Shown piece after piece: positions 54,077 through 63,271 of a DNA stretch of 64,000 bases (within the stretch, counting starts at the first letter, position 1; each line of letters starts with the position of its first letter). The stretch covers positions 496,001 to 560,000 of the forward strand of contig JADIYY010000001.1 in assembly GCA_016705065.1 (NCBI GenBank), in the 5' to 3' direction. The translations under genes were made by a program, and so were the position numbers. The notes beneath the pieces are model-generated. The model was not told where the DNA came from and ran no database searches. It worked only from the letters and a program-made list of their open reading frames with translations. The stretch is from Candidatus Aalborgiella aggregata (GTDB lineage Bacteria > Pseudomonadota > Gammaproteobacteria > Burkholderiales > Burkholderiaceae_C).

Positions 54077-54855
54077 TACATCCCACTGCCATTGTTGATG
54101 CAAATGCTGTGTTACACAGTAGCGTAGAGGTCGGTCCCTATACGGTGATTGGCCCGTATGTGCGCATAGGCGCGGGTACACGGGTTGGCGCGCATTGCGT
54201 TATCGAAGGACACACCACCATTGGGTCCGACAATCACATTTTCCAGTTCAATTCATTGGGTGCTATCCCGCAGGATAAAAAATACGCCGGCGAGCCGTGT
54301 GAATTGCATATTGGTAATCGAAATACCATACGTGAATTTTGCACTTTCAACATTGGCAGCCCTGGCGACGCTGGTGTTACGCGCGTGGGAGATGACAACT
54401 GGATCATGGCTTATGTGCACATAGCGCATGATTGCCAAGTAGGCAATAAAACCATTTTGGCAAATAACACCACTTTAGGCGGGCATGTGCATTTGGCAGA
54501 TTGGGTCATCGTTGGTGGACTCACGGGCATTCACCAATTTGTAAAGGTCGGCAGCCACGCCATGATTGGCTTTTCCAGTGCAGTAACCAAAGATGTCCCG
54601 CCTTTCATGATGGCTGATGGCAACCCCTTGTCCGTGCGTGGCTTTAATGCTGAAGGTTTGCGCCGTCGGCAATTCAGCGCTGAGCGCATCGCTTCCATTA
54701 AACAAATGTACAAATTAATGTACCGTGTTGACCACACTATGGCAAAGGCTGTCGAAGACATGCAAGCGCTTTCTGCTGCAACCCCTGCGGCCGCTGAGGA
54801 CATTGCATTGGTGATTGATTTCATCGCTGCTAGCACGCGCGGTGTTGCACGATAA
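54073..54855 (+). CDS. lpxA: UDP-N-acetylglucosamine O-acyltransferase
   Basis: The 260-residue enzyme starts lipid A synthesis. It begins with TTG at 54073, inside the fabZ stop (TTGA), giving [20 protein letters not shown]. Hexapeptide repeats fill the first two thirds, with the catalytic His in [20 protein letters not shown]. The C-terminal helical part has [20 protein letters not shown]. The length is normal for the family. A perfect seven-base stem (GCAGCCT / AGGCTGC at 54859-54882) lies in the gap to lpxB. Confidence 0.96.
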   Translation: MIHPTAIVDANAVLHSSVEVGPYTVIGPYVRIGAGTRVGAHCVIEGHTTIGSDNHIFQFNSLGAIPQDKKYAGEPCELHIGNRNTIREFCTFNIGSPGDAGVTRVGDDNWIMAYVHIAHDCQVGNKTILANNTTLGGHVHLADWVIVGGLTGIHQFVKVGSHAMIGFSSAVTKDVPPFMMADGNPLSVRGFNAEGLRRRQFSAERIASIKQMYKLMYRVDHTMAKAVEDMQALSAATPAAAEDIALVIDFIAASTRGVAR

Positions 54856-54914
54856 GATGCAGCCTAATTAGTCGCAGGCTGCTAAATAGGCAAAATAGCT
54901 TAATTAGGCACAAG

Positions 54915-56090
54915 GTGAACCACCAACTTGAATCAAAAGTGATCACCATCGCCATGGTGGCAGGCGAAACATCTGGCGATTTGCTGGCTGGTCTTTTGTT
55001 GGATGGTATCAATCAACAGTGGCTTCATGTACAAGCAATGGGCATTGGTGGCGCACAGATGAAAACACGTGGTTTCACTGCTTGGTGGCCCAGTGAAAAA
55101 TTAGCGGTGTTTGGCTATGTTGATGCGTTGCTACATTACCGAGAAATCGCTGGCATTCGCAATCAACTCAAAGCCAAACTCATTGCCAACCCACCCGATG
55201 TGTTTATTGGTGTGGATGCACCCGATTTCAATTTGGATTTAGAGGCGGATTTACGCGCGGCCGGAATTAAATCCGTGCATTTTGTTTGTCCGTCAATCTG
55301 GGCATGGCGGGCCAAGCGGGTTGAAAAACTGAAACAAAGTTGCGACCACGTGTTGTGCATCTACCCGTTTGAACCGGCATTGTTGGCGCAACATGGCATC
55401 GCTGCCACCTTTGTGGGTCATCCACTGGCTTCAGTGATACCCTTGCAACCCGACAAAGCCCAGGCGCGACAAAAACTCGGTTTGCAGTTGGACGATAGAG
55501 TGATAGCTGTGTTGCCTGGTAGCCGCTTGTCAGAGATTAAACACCTTGCTCCAAGATATTTTAAAGCTGTAGCCAGCATGAATAATGCCTATACTGCTAT
55601 GAAATATATAGTACCAACTTTGCCACAATTTATACCTTTGCTCCAGCAAATGGCCAGAGACTGCGGGGTCGACAGCATTGTGCAGATAGTCTCTGGTCAA
55701 TCGCATCTGGCATTAGAGGCCTGCGATGTGACATTGATCACCAGTGGCACCGCCACTTTGGAAGCCGCTTTGTACAAACGACCTATGGTCATCGCGTATG
55801 CACTCAATGGTTTGTCCTACCAAATCATGAAGCGCAAAAAATTGCAACTATGGGTAGGCCTTCCAAATATTTTGTGCCAAAAATTTGTCGTGCCAGAATT
55901 GCTGCAAGACGCAGCCACCCCCGAGGCACTGGCCAATGCAACATTGGCATGGTTTGATTCGCCTGAAAAAGTGGCTGATTTGGAACGACAATTTACCGAA
56001 CTGCACCATCAACTCAAACGCAACACCTCAGAACTCGCAGCCCATGCCATCAGCCAAGTCCTCCAAGCCATCCAAGTCCCTCGAGCTTGA
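54915..56090 (+). CDS. lpxB: Lipid A disaccharide synthase
   Basis: The 391-residue glycosyltransferase begins with GTG at 54915 (AAGG just before it). It carries [20 protein letters not shown], then [55 protein letters not shown], and [20 protein letters not shown]. About residues 219-235 ([16 protein letters not shown]) are encoded by repeat copy 55558-55614. Compared with E. coli LpxB the length of this stretch is unchanged, so the repeat replaced native codons or the gene was re-extended. The reading frame overlaps rnhB by 47 bases. Confidence 0.95.
   Translation: MNHQLESKVITIAMVAGETSGDLLAGLLLDGINQQWLHVQAMGIGGAQMKTRGFTAWWPSEKLAVFGYVDALLHYREIAGIRNQLKAKLIANPPDVFIGVDAPDFNLDLEADLRAAGIKSVHFVCPSIWAWRAKRVEKLKQSCDHVLCIYPFEPALLAQHGIAATFVGHPLASVIPLQPDKAQARQKLGLQLDDRVIAVLPGSRLSEIKHLAPRYFKAVASMNNAYTAMKYIVPTLPQFIPLLQQMARDCGVDSIVQIVSGQSHLALEACDVTLITSGTATLEAALYKRPMVIAYALNGLSYQIMKRKKLQLWVGLPNILCQKFVVPELLQDAATPEALANATLAWFDSPEKVADLERQFTELHHQLKRNTSELAAHAISQVLQAIQVPRA
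55558..55614 (-). repeat. Two-hairpin AT-rich repeat inside lpxB
   Basis: A reverse copy read in frame. It shows TAAAGCTGTAGCCAGCATGA, ATAATGCCTATACTGCTAT and GAAATATATAGTAC. By eye, about 40 of 49 bases match the second purL copy. The encoded peptide [16 protein letters not shown] replaces a stretch of equal length in E. coli LpxB. Confidence 0.88.
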
Positions 56091-56772
56091 ATCTAAAAAA
56101 GCGCCTCTCAAACCGAGTCAAGTGAAGAAGCGCACAGCTTCTTCTATTAAGGATTTGTTGAAAGCGGAGCAAGTAACTTTGTCTTGGGATACGCCGGGTT
56201 TGCTTGCAGGTGTTGATGAAGCGGGGCGCGGTCCTTTGGCTGGCCCAGTGTTTGCAGCGGCAGTAATCTTGGATGATTTAAAACCGATACAGGGTTTGGC
56301 CGATTCCAAAACCCTGACAGCCAAAAAGCGCGACAAGCTGTACGATGAAATCCGCGCCAAAGCCTTGTGTTGTTCGGTGGCGCAAGCCAGTACCGAGGAA
56401 GTGGATGCGCTGAATATTTTGCAAGCTACCATGTTGGCGATGCAACGTGCAGTAGAAGGGTTGCGACTCAAACCCGTTAAAGTTTTGATTGATGGCAACC
56501 GCATTCCGAAATTGGATGTATTGGCAGAGGCTATCGTCAAGGGCGACAGCAAAGTGCAAGCCATTTCAGCTGCCAGCATTTTGGCCAAAGTCAGCCGTGA
56601 CCGTTGGTGTAGCGATTTGCATGCGCAGTTTCCTCACTATGGTTTTGACCAACACAAAGGTTATGGCACAGCACAGCACATGGCTGCGCTGAAAGAGTTT
56701 GGACCCTGTCCAGAGCACCGCACCAGTTTTGCACCTGTGACGGCTGTACTGCACTTAAAAGAACAACAATGA
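56044..56772 (+). CDS. rnhB: Ribonuclease HII with basic N-terminal extension
   Basis: The protein has 242 residues from the ATG at 56044, which lies inside lpxB. Earlier frames have no support. It degrades RNA in RNA-DNA hybrids, including single ribonucleotides in DNA. The catalytic segment is [20 protein letters not shown], with the other acidic residues in [12 protein letters not shown]. The start [20 protein letters not shown] is a Lys/Ser-rich extension of about 45 residues absent from E. coli RNase HII. It may bind nucleic acid, or a later start may be used. The stop overlaps the next gene's start (ATGA). Confidence 0.92.
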   Translation: MPSAKSSKPSKSLELESKKAPLKPSQVKKRTASSIKDLLKAEQVTLSWDTPGLLAGVDEAGRGPLAGPVFAAAVILDDLKPIQGLADSKTLTAKKRDKLYDEIRAKALCCSVAQASTEEVDALNILQATMLAMQRAVEGLRLKPVKVLIDGNRIPKLDVLAEAIVKGDSKVQAISAASILAKVSRDRWCSDLHAQFPHYGFDQHKGYGTAQHMAALKEFGPCPEHRTSFAPVTAVLHLKEQQ

Positions 56773-57557
56773 GCACACCCAACATCACCCACATCACATC
56801 GCGCGACAATACCTTGCTTAAAGAACTGCGTAAGCTCAGCACAGACAGCACTGCGTATCGCAAACAAGGACAAGTTTGGTTAGAAGGTGACCATTTGTGC
56901 AGGGCGGCTATAGAGCGTGGTGTGAAACCTGTCATGGCTGTATTTTTAGAGTCTTTTTGGCCTATAGCCGTCGAATATATTGCCTATGATGCTATTAAAA
57001 ACATAGTAATAAAAAATTTCACGATAGCGGATAAATTGTGGCCAGAAATAAGCAGTCTTGAGTCACCAGCCAAAATGGGTTTTGTGATTGATTTACCCAC
57101 TTCAATCGGTATCCAAGCATCTGTACCAACCGTTATCTTAGACCGGGTGCAAGATGCAGGTAATGTGGGCTCAATCTTGCGCAGTGCAGCGGCATTTGGT
57201 TTCAAGCAAGTGGTGGCATTGAAGGGCACAGCTGCCTTGTGGAGCCCTAAAGTTTTGCGCGCTGGCATGGGCGCTCATTTTGCATTGCAATTGTTTGAGA
57301 GTGCGACTGTGGATGACTTGGCAGTTTTGAAAATTCCTTTGGTCGTTACCAGTTCGCATCAAGGTGATTTTTTGCAGACAGTCAAACTACCCTCACCATG
57401 TGCATGGGTGATGGGACATGAAGGGCAGGGCGTTTGCAGTGAATTGCTATCGCGCGCAGCGGTATCGGTACGCATCGGTCAACCAGGTGGTGAAGAATCC
57501 TTGAACGTGGCGGCGGCTGCGGCGATTTGTTTACACGCCAGCAGTGTGCAAAACTAA
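56769..57557 (+). CDS. SpoU/TrmH-family RNA 2'-O-methyltransferase
   Basis: The 262-residue protein has the SPOUT knot signatures: [40 protein letters not shown] and [18 protein letters not shown]. The N-terminal substrate-binding part reads [20 protein letters not shown]. Residues 64-82 ([19 protein letters not shown]) come from repeat copy 56947-57013. It is a tRNA or rRNA ribose methyltransferase of the TrmH/RlmB kind. The target is not clear. It converges with rlmB, a second member of the same family, with an 18-base gap. Confidence 0.9.
   Translation: MSTPNITHITSRDNTLLKELRKLSTDSTAYRKQGQVWLEGDHLCRAAIERGVKPVMAVFLESFWPIAVEYIAYDAIKNIVIKNFTIADKLWPEISSLESPAKMGFVIDLPTSIGIQASVPTVILDRVQDAGNVGSILRSAAAFGFKQVVALKGTAALWSPKVLRAGMGAHFALQLFESATVDDLAVLKIPLVVTSSHQGDFLQTVKLPSPCAWVMGHEGQGVCSELLSRAAVSVRIGQPGGEESLNVAAAAAICLHASSVQN
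56947..57013 (-). repeat. Two-hairpin AT-rich repeat inside the SpoU-type methyltransferase
   Basis: A reverse copy read in frame. It shows TTTTTGGCCTATAGCCGTCG, AATATATTGCCTATGA and TGCTATTAAAAACATAGTAA. It lies between the substrate-binding N-terminal domain and the catalytic SPOUT domain. Confidence 0.9.
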
Positions 57558-57575
57558 ATCTCGATTTTTACTTTC

Positions 57576-58358
57576 TTATGATGTCGTACGCTGGCGCAAA
57601 GCCTCGTACAAGCACACGCCACTGGCAACAGAGACATTCAAACTTTCAACCGCCCCTAACATGGGGATGCTGATGAGCTCATCACAGGTCTTGGCAGTGA
57701 GTTGTCGAATGCCATCACCTTCGGCACCCAACACCAAAGCAACAGGTCCTTTGAGGTCAGCTTGGTACAAAGTTTTCGTGGCTTGATCGCTGGTGCCAAT
57801 TACCCAAATGTTGCGCTCTTTAAGTTCATTCAAGGTGCGTGCCAAGTTGGTCACCATGAAATAGGGCACAGTTTCAGCTGCGCCACTGGCGACTTTGGCG
57901 ACAGTGGCGTTGATGCCAGCGGCATTGTCTTTAGGGGCAATCACGGCGTGCACGCCTGCGCCATCGGCAACACGTAAGCACGCGCCCAAATTGTGTGGAT
58001 CGGTTACACCATCCAACACCAAAATTAATGGGTTACTTGTTAAAACCCGTTCTGAAGCAAGTGTTGATTCGTTGATTTGTTCTAAGTTTTCCAGCAACTC
58101 ATCCAATGAATGCACTTGCACAATTTCTTGTACTTTGGCTACCACGCCTTGATGCCCATGACCACCAGCCAGTTTGACCAATCGTTCATTGTCAGATTCA
58201 ATCAAACGCATCCCCATATCTGAAGCCTTGGCCACAAACTGCCGCATGCGTGCGTCTTTGCGCGAAGTGTCGAAATAGATTTCAATCACCGATTTGGGTG
58301 AGGTTTTAAGCCGAACATTGATGGCGTGAAAGCCAAAGAGAACTTTTTGTGATGACAT
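57576..58358 (-). CDS. rlmB: 23S rRNA (guanosine(2251)-2'-O)-methyltransferase
   Basis: The 260-residue enzyme methylates G2251 in the ribosomal peptidyl-transferase centre. The start MSSQKVLFGFHAINVRLKTS, then DGVTDPHNLGACLRVADGAG, GPVALVLGAEGDGIRQLTAK and LGAVESLNVSVASGVCLYEA match RlmB. The length is normal. It points away from the glycine riboswitch, with an 82-base gap holding both promoters. Confidence 0.95.
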   Translation of the reverse strand: MSSQKVLFGFHAINVRLKTSPKSVIEIYFDTSRKDARMRQFVAKASDMGMRLIESDNERLVKLAGGHGHQGVVAKVQEIVQVHSLDELLENLEQINESTLASERVLTSNPLILVLDGVTDPHNLGACLRVADGAGVHAVIAPKDNAAGINATVAKVASGAAETVPYFMVTNLARTLNELKERNIWVIGTSDQATKTLYQADLKGPVALVLGAEGDGIRQLTAKTCDELISIPMLGAVESLNVSVASGVCLYEALRQRTTS

Positions 58359-58440
58359 CGTTAGATTATCGGGCGTTTGCGTGCGGACTTTTGCGACTCG
58401 TGGTGAATTGATGCTTGAAATGGGTAGAATTAGCTTGTCA

Positions 58441-58675
58441 GGAGAGCGTTAGTTCAATTTCCGTTGGGATGCAGATTAACCGCCGAAGGCGCAGGTGATA
58501 CAGTTTGAATCACTGAACGCTCAGGCACCAAGGACTGACAAGACGCAAAGTGGTTGGCACTTTGCGTTCCTTGCTGGAGAGAGGTGGCTCGTTGAAGCCA
58601 CCCACCGAAGGAGCAAACGCAGCAATACCCAATGTTTGGGCAAGTTGTGTGAATCTCTCAGGTAGAGTGGACAGC
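58441..58675 (+). ncRNA. Tandem glycine riboswitch upstream of gcvT
   Basis: The first aptamer runs from GGAGAGCG at 58441 through CCGCCGAAGGCGCAGG to CGCTCAGGCACCAAGGACTG. The second runs from GGAGAG at 58576 through CCACCGAAGGAGCAAACG to CTCTCAGGTAGAGTGGACAG. These are the two conserved glycine-binding cores in tandem. A perfect 10-bp hairpin (58543-58567) fills the linker between them. Binding of glycine is expected to turn on gcvT-gcvH-gcvP. A second stem (58678-58704) lies just before the ribosome binding site. Confidence 0.95.
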
Positions 58676-58714
58676 TGGGGCAAAAGTTTATTACTTGCTT
58701 GCCCTAGGAGTTTT

Positions 58715-59902
58715 ATGTCGTCCACTGATACCTCAACTGAATCCTTATTGAAAACACCGCTGTACGATTTGCATGTGCAATTAGGCGCTCGCATGGTGCC
58801 TTTTGCTAGCTACCATATGCCCGTGCAATACCCGACTGGCCTGGTCGCTGAGCACCACCACACGCGTCAACAAGCAGGCTTGTTTGATGTGTCGCACATG
58901 GGTCAGCTGCGTTTGCTTGGTCAAGACGCCGCTTCTGCGTTTGAAAGCCTGATGCCAGTGGATGTGATTGATTTGCCCGTGGGCAAGCAGCGCTATGGTT
59001 TGCTCACGAACGAGGCAGGTGGCATCATTGATGACTTGATGTTTTTCAAAGTGGCAGAAGATGATATTTTTGTCATCGTCAATGGCGCATGCAAAGCCAA
59101 CGACATTGCGCACATTCAAATACACATTGGCCATCGATGCAAAGTCGAAACATTTCCTACCCATGGGTTATTGGCACTACAAGGTCCAGCGGCGGTCAAG
59201 GTGCTGTCAAGATTTGCACCAGGCGTTGAAAAACTGGTTTTCATGACGGGTGGTCGATTCACTATTGCAGGTGCAGATTGCTTTGTCACCCGCAGTGGCT
59301 ATACGGGCGAGGATGGATTTGAAATCTCTGTCTCTGCCGACCAAACTGAAATGTTGGCCAAAGCCTTGTTGGCTGAGCCTGAAGTGAAACCGATTGGCTT
59401 GGGTGCACGGAACTCATTGCGTTTGGAAGCTGGCTTGTGCTTATACGGGCAAGACATTGACACAACTACCAACCCAGTCGAAGCGGGCTTGGGCTGGGCC
59501 ATGCAAAAAATACGACGTGCGGAAGGTGCGCGTGCGGGTGGCTATATAGGTGCTAAAAATATAATAGCAGCTCAGGCAATCAATACGCTGTCTACAGGCC
59601 AAAAAGACCATATAAATTCAGCTTCATCATCAAATTCACAACGCAAACGTGTTGGCTTGGTAGCCATTGACCGTGTGCCAGTGCGTGAGCACACGGAGTT
59701 GCAAGACACCAACGGCAACCGCATTGGTGAAGTGACCAGTGGCTTGCTTTCGCCCACCTTAGACAAACCGATTGCCATGGGCTATGTGAATGCTGCCTTT
59801 GCCACGGTAGGCACTCGCATCAACGCCATCGTGCGCGGTAAAGTGGTGGCTATGGAGGTTGCAGCCATGCCTTTTGTACCAACACGCTACTTCCGCGGAT
59901 AA
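58715..59902 (+). CDS. gcvT: Glycine cleavage system T protein (aminomethyltransferase)
   Basis: The 395-residue protein starts at the ATG at 58715 (TAGGAG just before it; longer frames start inside the riboswitch). It transfers the methylene group of glycine to tetrahydrofolate. It has [53 protein letters not shown] and [13 protein letters not shown]. It is about 31 residues longer than E. coli GcvT. Most of the excess lies at residues 278-302, encoded by repeat copy 59549-59618, between [12 protein letters not shown] and RKRVGLVAI. Confidence 0.96.
   Translation: MSSTDTSTESLLKTPLYDLHVQLGARMVPFASYHMPVQYPTGLVAEHHHTRQQAGLFDVSHMGQLRLLGQDAASAFESLMPVDVIDLPVGKQRYGLLTNEAGGIIDDLMFFKVAEDDIFVIVNGACKANDIAHIQIHIGHRCKVETFPTHGLLALQGPAAVKVLSRFAPGVEKLVFMTGGRFTIAGADCFVTRSGYTGEDGFEISVSADQTEMLAKALLAEPEVKPIGLGARNSLRLEAGLCLYGQDIDTTTNPVEAGLGWAMQKIRRAEGARAGGYIGAKNIIAAQAINTLSTGQKDHINSASSSNSQRKRVGLVAIDRVPVREHTELQDTNGNRIGEVTSGLLSPTLDKPIAMGYVNAAFATVGTRINAIVRGKVVAMEVAAMPFVPTRYFRG
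59549..59618 (+). repeat. Two-hairpin AT-rich repeat inside gcvT
   Basis: A forward copy read in frame. It shows GGTGCTAAAAATATAATAGC, AGCTCAGGCAATCAATACGC, TGTCTACAGGCCAAAAAG and CATATAAAT. It encodes [20 protein letters not shown] and a following Ser-rich stretch in the linker before the C-terminal barrel domain. Confidence 0.9.
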
Positions 59903-59954
59903 TTTTCTTCGCTTTCAAACCAAACTTTTTACCAATTTTTTAGGAGAAACCAAA

Positions 59955-60320
59955 ATGACATTGAAATACACAGAAGACCACGAATGGCTCAAAGTAGAAG
60001 GCGATATGGCCACTGTCGGCATTACGCACCATGCACAAGATGCATTGGGCGATGTGGTGTTTGTTGATTTGCCAGAAGTGGGTGCCACTTTCGCGCAAAA
60101 AGATGTCGCCGGTGTGGTGGAATCGGTCAAAGCGGCTGCTGATGTGTACATGCCTGTCAGTGGTGTCATCACTGAAGTGAACGAAGCTTTGCGCGCCGAC
60201 CCAGCGTTGGCCAATTCAGATCCTTTGGGCGCAGGCTGGTTTTTTAAAGTCAAGCTGTCCGATGCCACGCAAATCGCGGCCTTGATGGATGAGACTTCCT
60301 ACACAACATTTTCTGCTTAA
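59955..60320 (+). CDS. gcvH: Glycine cleavage system H protein
   Basis: The 121-residue lipoyl carrier starts at the ATG at 59955 (TAGGAG precedes it). The lipoylated Lys is in [19 protein letters not shown], and the start is [15 protein letters not shown]. It shuttles the aminomethyl group between P, T and L proteins. The second gene of the gcv operon; the length is normal. Confidence 0.97.
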   Translation: MTLKYTEDHEWLKVEGDMATVGITHHAQDALGDVVFVDLPEVGATFAQKDVAGVVESVKAAADVYMPVSGVITEVNEALRADPALANSDPLGAGWFFKVKLSDATQIAALMDETSYTTFSA

Positions 60321-60344
60321 TCAATCATCAATCTGTTCACACTC

Positions 60345-63257
60345 ATGAAAACTGCTGCCAACTTGCTCGATCTCGAAAATGCCAGTGAATTTTTGACGCG
60401 CCATATTGGTGTTGACGCTGATGACGAAGCCAAAATGCTCAATGTGGTGGGAGCCAGCAGTCGCGCTGCACTGATGCAAGACATCGTGCCGCACAGCATA
60501 CAGCGCACATCTGCAATGGATTTGCCAGACCCAGTAACCGAAGCGCAAGCGTTGGCTGAGTTGAAAGCAATTGCATCCAAAAATAAACAGTTCAAAAGCT
60601 TCATCGGCCAAGGCTACTATGGCACCCACACGCCAGGTGTCATCTTGCGCAACATTTTAGAAAACCCAGCGTGGTACACCGCTTACACACCCTACCAAGC
60701 CGAGATCAGTCAAGGTCGCATGGAAGCATTGGTTAACTTTCAAACCATGGTGTGCGATTTAACCGGTTTGCCCATGGCCAACGCGTCCATGTTGGATGAG
60801 GCCACTGCAGCAGCTGAGGCGATGACCTTAGCCAAGCGCAGCGTCAAATCGAAAAGCAATGTGTTCATCGTGGCGGGTGATTGCCATCCGCAAACGATAG
60901 AGGTGATACAAACCCGCGCCAAGCCTTTGGGTATCACCGTGCAGTTGGCGAATTCGCATGACGAGTGGATCAAAGCCATGCAAAGTGACTATTTTGCAGT
61001 GTTAGCGCAATACCCCACGACCAGTGGTCGCATCGATGATTTGCGTGCCGATGTGATTACTGCACACAGCAAGCAAGCGGCATTCATCGTGGCGGCAGAT
61101 TTGCTGGCATTGACATTGTTGACGCCACCGGGCGAGTGGGGTGCTGATATTTGTATCGGCACTACACAGCGATTTGGCATGCCCATGGGCAATGGCGGGC
61201 CACATGCTGCTTTTATGGCTTGTCGCGATGAACACAAACGCTCTATGCCAGGGCGCTTGGTGGGTGTCAGTGTCGATGTGCATGGCAATCCTGCGTATCG
61301 CCTTGCATTGCAAACCCGTGAGCAACACATTCGCCGCGAGAAAGCCACATCCAATATTTGTACGGCACAAGTTTTACCCGCCGTTGTCGCCAGCATGTAT
61401 GCGGTGTACCACGGACCGCAAGGCTTAACCCGCATCGCCAAACGCATCAATCAATACACAGCTGTTTTGGCGCAGAGTTTGCGCGATATGGGTCATGATG
61501 TGAAGCAAGACCATTGTTTTGATACCTTCACTGTGCAATTGAAACAGGCTAATCAATTGTTGGCTTTGGCGCGTGCGCATGGTGCAAATTTACGTCAATC
61601 ATGGCCGGGATATGTCAGCATCAGTTTGGATGAAACCACCACTCGTGATGATGTGGCTTTGTTATGGTCTCTGTTTGCACAAAAAGGCATATGCCCTACT
61701 AACAAACCCCAGGTTCCTGATTTTGATGGCTTGGCTGCAAAATTAGATGGTGCAATTCCAACATCATTGCGCCGCACCAGCAGCTTCATGACGCATCCGG
61801 TTTTCAATACGCACCATTCCGAAACAGCAATGTTGCGCTACATACGAATGCTGAGCGACAAGGATTTAGCTTTAGACCGCAGCATGATTCCGCTGGGCAG
61901 CTGCACCATGAAGCTCAATGCCACCAGTGAAATGATTCCCATCACTTGGCCAGAATTTGCCAACATCCATCCATTTGCACCGCAAGATCAATTGCAAGGC
62001 TATACCGAATTGGACGAACAATTGCGTGCATGGTTGTGTCAAGCAACGGGTTATGCAGGCATCAGCCTACAGCCCAATGCCGGTAGCCAAGGTGAATATG
62101 CAGGGCTCTTGGCCATCAAGGCTTATTTTGATGCCAATGGACAGTCACACCGCAATATCTGTTTAATTCCATCCAGCGCACATGGTACCAATCCTGCCAG
62201 TGCGCAAATGGCGGGCATGGCAGTGGTTGTTACCGCTTGTGATGAACAAGGCAATGTGGATTTGGTTGATTTGAAAGCCAAATGTGAACTGCACGCCAAC
62301 AACTTAGCGTGCGTGATGATTACTTACCCCAGCACACATGGCGTATTCGAAACCAGTGTGAAAGAATTGTGCGCCATGGTGCACAGCTATGGTGGACGCG
62401 TGTACGTTGATGGTGCAAACATGAATGCCTTAGTCGGTTTGGCCGCACCGGGTGAATTTGGTGGCGACGTGAGCCACTTGAATTTGCACAAAACCTTTTG
62501 CATACCGCATGGCGGTGGCGGGCCAGGTGTGGGTCCAGTGTGTGTGGTGGCGGATTTGGTTCCCTATTTGCCAGGACATGTCACTACAGGTGTGAAAAGC
62601 GGTGTGGGTGCGGTCAGTGCTGCTTTGATGGGAAACGCAGCCGTGTTACCCATCAGCTGGATGTATTGCCGCATGATGGGTGCATCTGGCCTCAAAGCTG
62701 CCACAGAGGTGGCGATATTGAGCGCCAATTACATCAGCGCACGATTGAAAGACCATTACCCCACTTTGTATGCCAGCAGCAAGGGCTATGTCGCACACGA
62801 ATGTATTTTGGATTTGCGTCCGCTTAAAGAAGCCACTGGTGCAGCGAATGGCGTATCAGCAGAAGATGTTGCCAAACGTTTGATTGATTATGGGTTTCAT
62901 GCACCAACTCTCAGCTTTCCGGTAGCGGGTACGCTGATGGTTGAACCGACTGAGAGTGAAACTTTGTTTGAACTCGATCGTTTTATTGATGCCATGATTG
63001 CGATTCGTGCAGAGATTGAGCACGTGCAAAAAGGTGTTTGGCCGCAAGACAACAACCCCTTGAAGCACGCACCACATACGGCGTCGAGTTTATTGAATGA
63101 CGAATGGACTCGGCCATACAGCCGTGAAGTTGGCGCATATCCACTGGCCAGTTTGAAGCAAAACAAGTACTGGTCACCCGTCGGACGCGTGGACAATGTG
63201 TATGGGGATCGAAACTTATTCTGCAGTTGCGTGCCAGTTGAGGCCTATCAAAATTAG
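60345..63257 (+). CDS. gcvP: Glycine dehydrogenase (decarboxylating), P protein
   Basis: The 970-residue PLP enzyme decarboxylates glycine. It is a single-chain form with both halves. The first half starts [20 protein letters not shown], and [20 protein letters not shown] follows. The second half carries the PLP Lys in [20 protein letters not shown], with [15 protein letters not shown] earlier. The length is normal. It is the third gene of the riboswitch-controlled operon. gcvL (dihydrolipoamide dehydrogenase) is not adjacent. Confidence 0.97.
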   Translation: MKTAANLLDLENASEFLTRHIGVDADDEAKMLNVVGASSRAALMQDIVPHSIQRTSAMDLPDPVTEAQALAELKAIASKNKQFKSFIGQGYYGTHTPGVILRNILENPAWYTAYTPYQAEISQGRMEALVNFQTMVCDLTGLPMANASMLDEATAAAEAMTLAKRSVKSKSNVFIVAGDCHPQTIEVIQTRAKPLGITVQLANSHDEWIKAMQSDYFAVLAQYPTTSGRIDDLRADVITAHSKQAAFIVAADLLALTLLTPPGEWGADICIGTTQRFGMPMGNGGPHAAFMACRDEHKRSMPGRLVGVSVDVHGNPAYRLALQTREQHIRREKATSNICTAQVLPAVVASMYAVYHGPQGLTRIAKRINQYTAVLAQSLRDMGHDVKQDHCFDTFTVQLKQANQLLALARAHGANLRQSWPGYVSISLDETTTRDDVALLWSLFAQKGICPTNKPQVPDFDGLAAKLDGAIPTSLRRTSSFMTHPVFNTHHSETAMLRYIRMLSDKDLALDRSMIPLGSCTMKLNATSEMIPITWPEFANIHPFAPQDQLQGYTELDEQLRAWLCQATGYAGISLQPNAGSQGEYAGLLAIKAYFDANGQSHRNICLIPSSAHGTNPASAQMAGMAVVVTACDEQGNVDLVDLKAKCELHANNLACVMITYPSTHGVFETSVKELCAMVHSYGGRVYVDGANMNALVGLAAPGEFGGDVSHLNLHKTFCIPHGGGGPGVGPVCVVADLVPYLPGHVTTGVKSGVGAVSAALMGNAAVLPISWMYCRMMGASGLKAATEVAILSANYISARLKDHYPTLYASSKGYVAHECILDLRPLKEATGAANGVSAEDVAKRLIDYGFHAPTLSFPVAGTLMVEPTESETLFELDRFIDAMIAIRAEIEHVQKGVWPQDNNPLKHAPHTASSLLNDEWTRPYSREVGAYPLASLKQNKYWSPVGRVDNVYGDRNLFCSCVPVEAYQN

Positions 63258-63271
63258 TTCATAATGGCGTT

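Noticed and set aside
54859..54882. Seven-base stem GCAGCCT/AGGCTGC between lpxA and lpxB as a terminator
   Set aside because: No run of Ts follows and lpxB continues the cluster, so it is only a stem-loop of unknown role.
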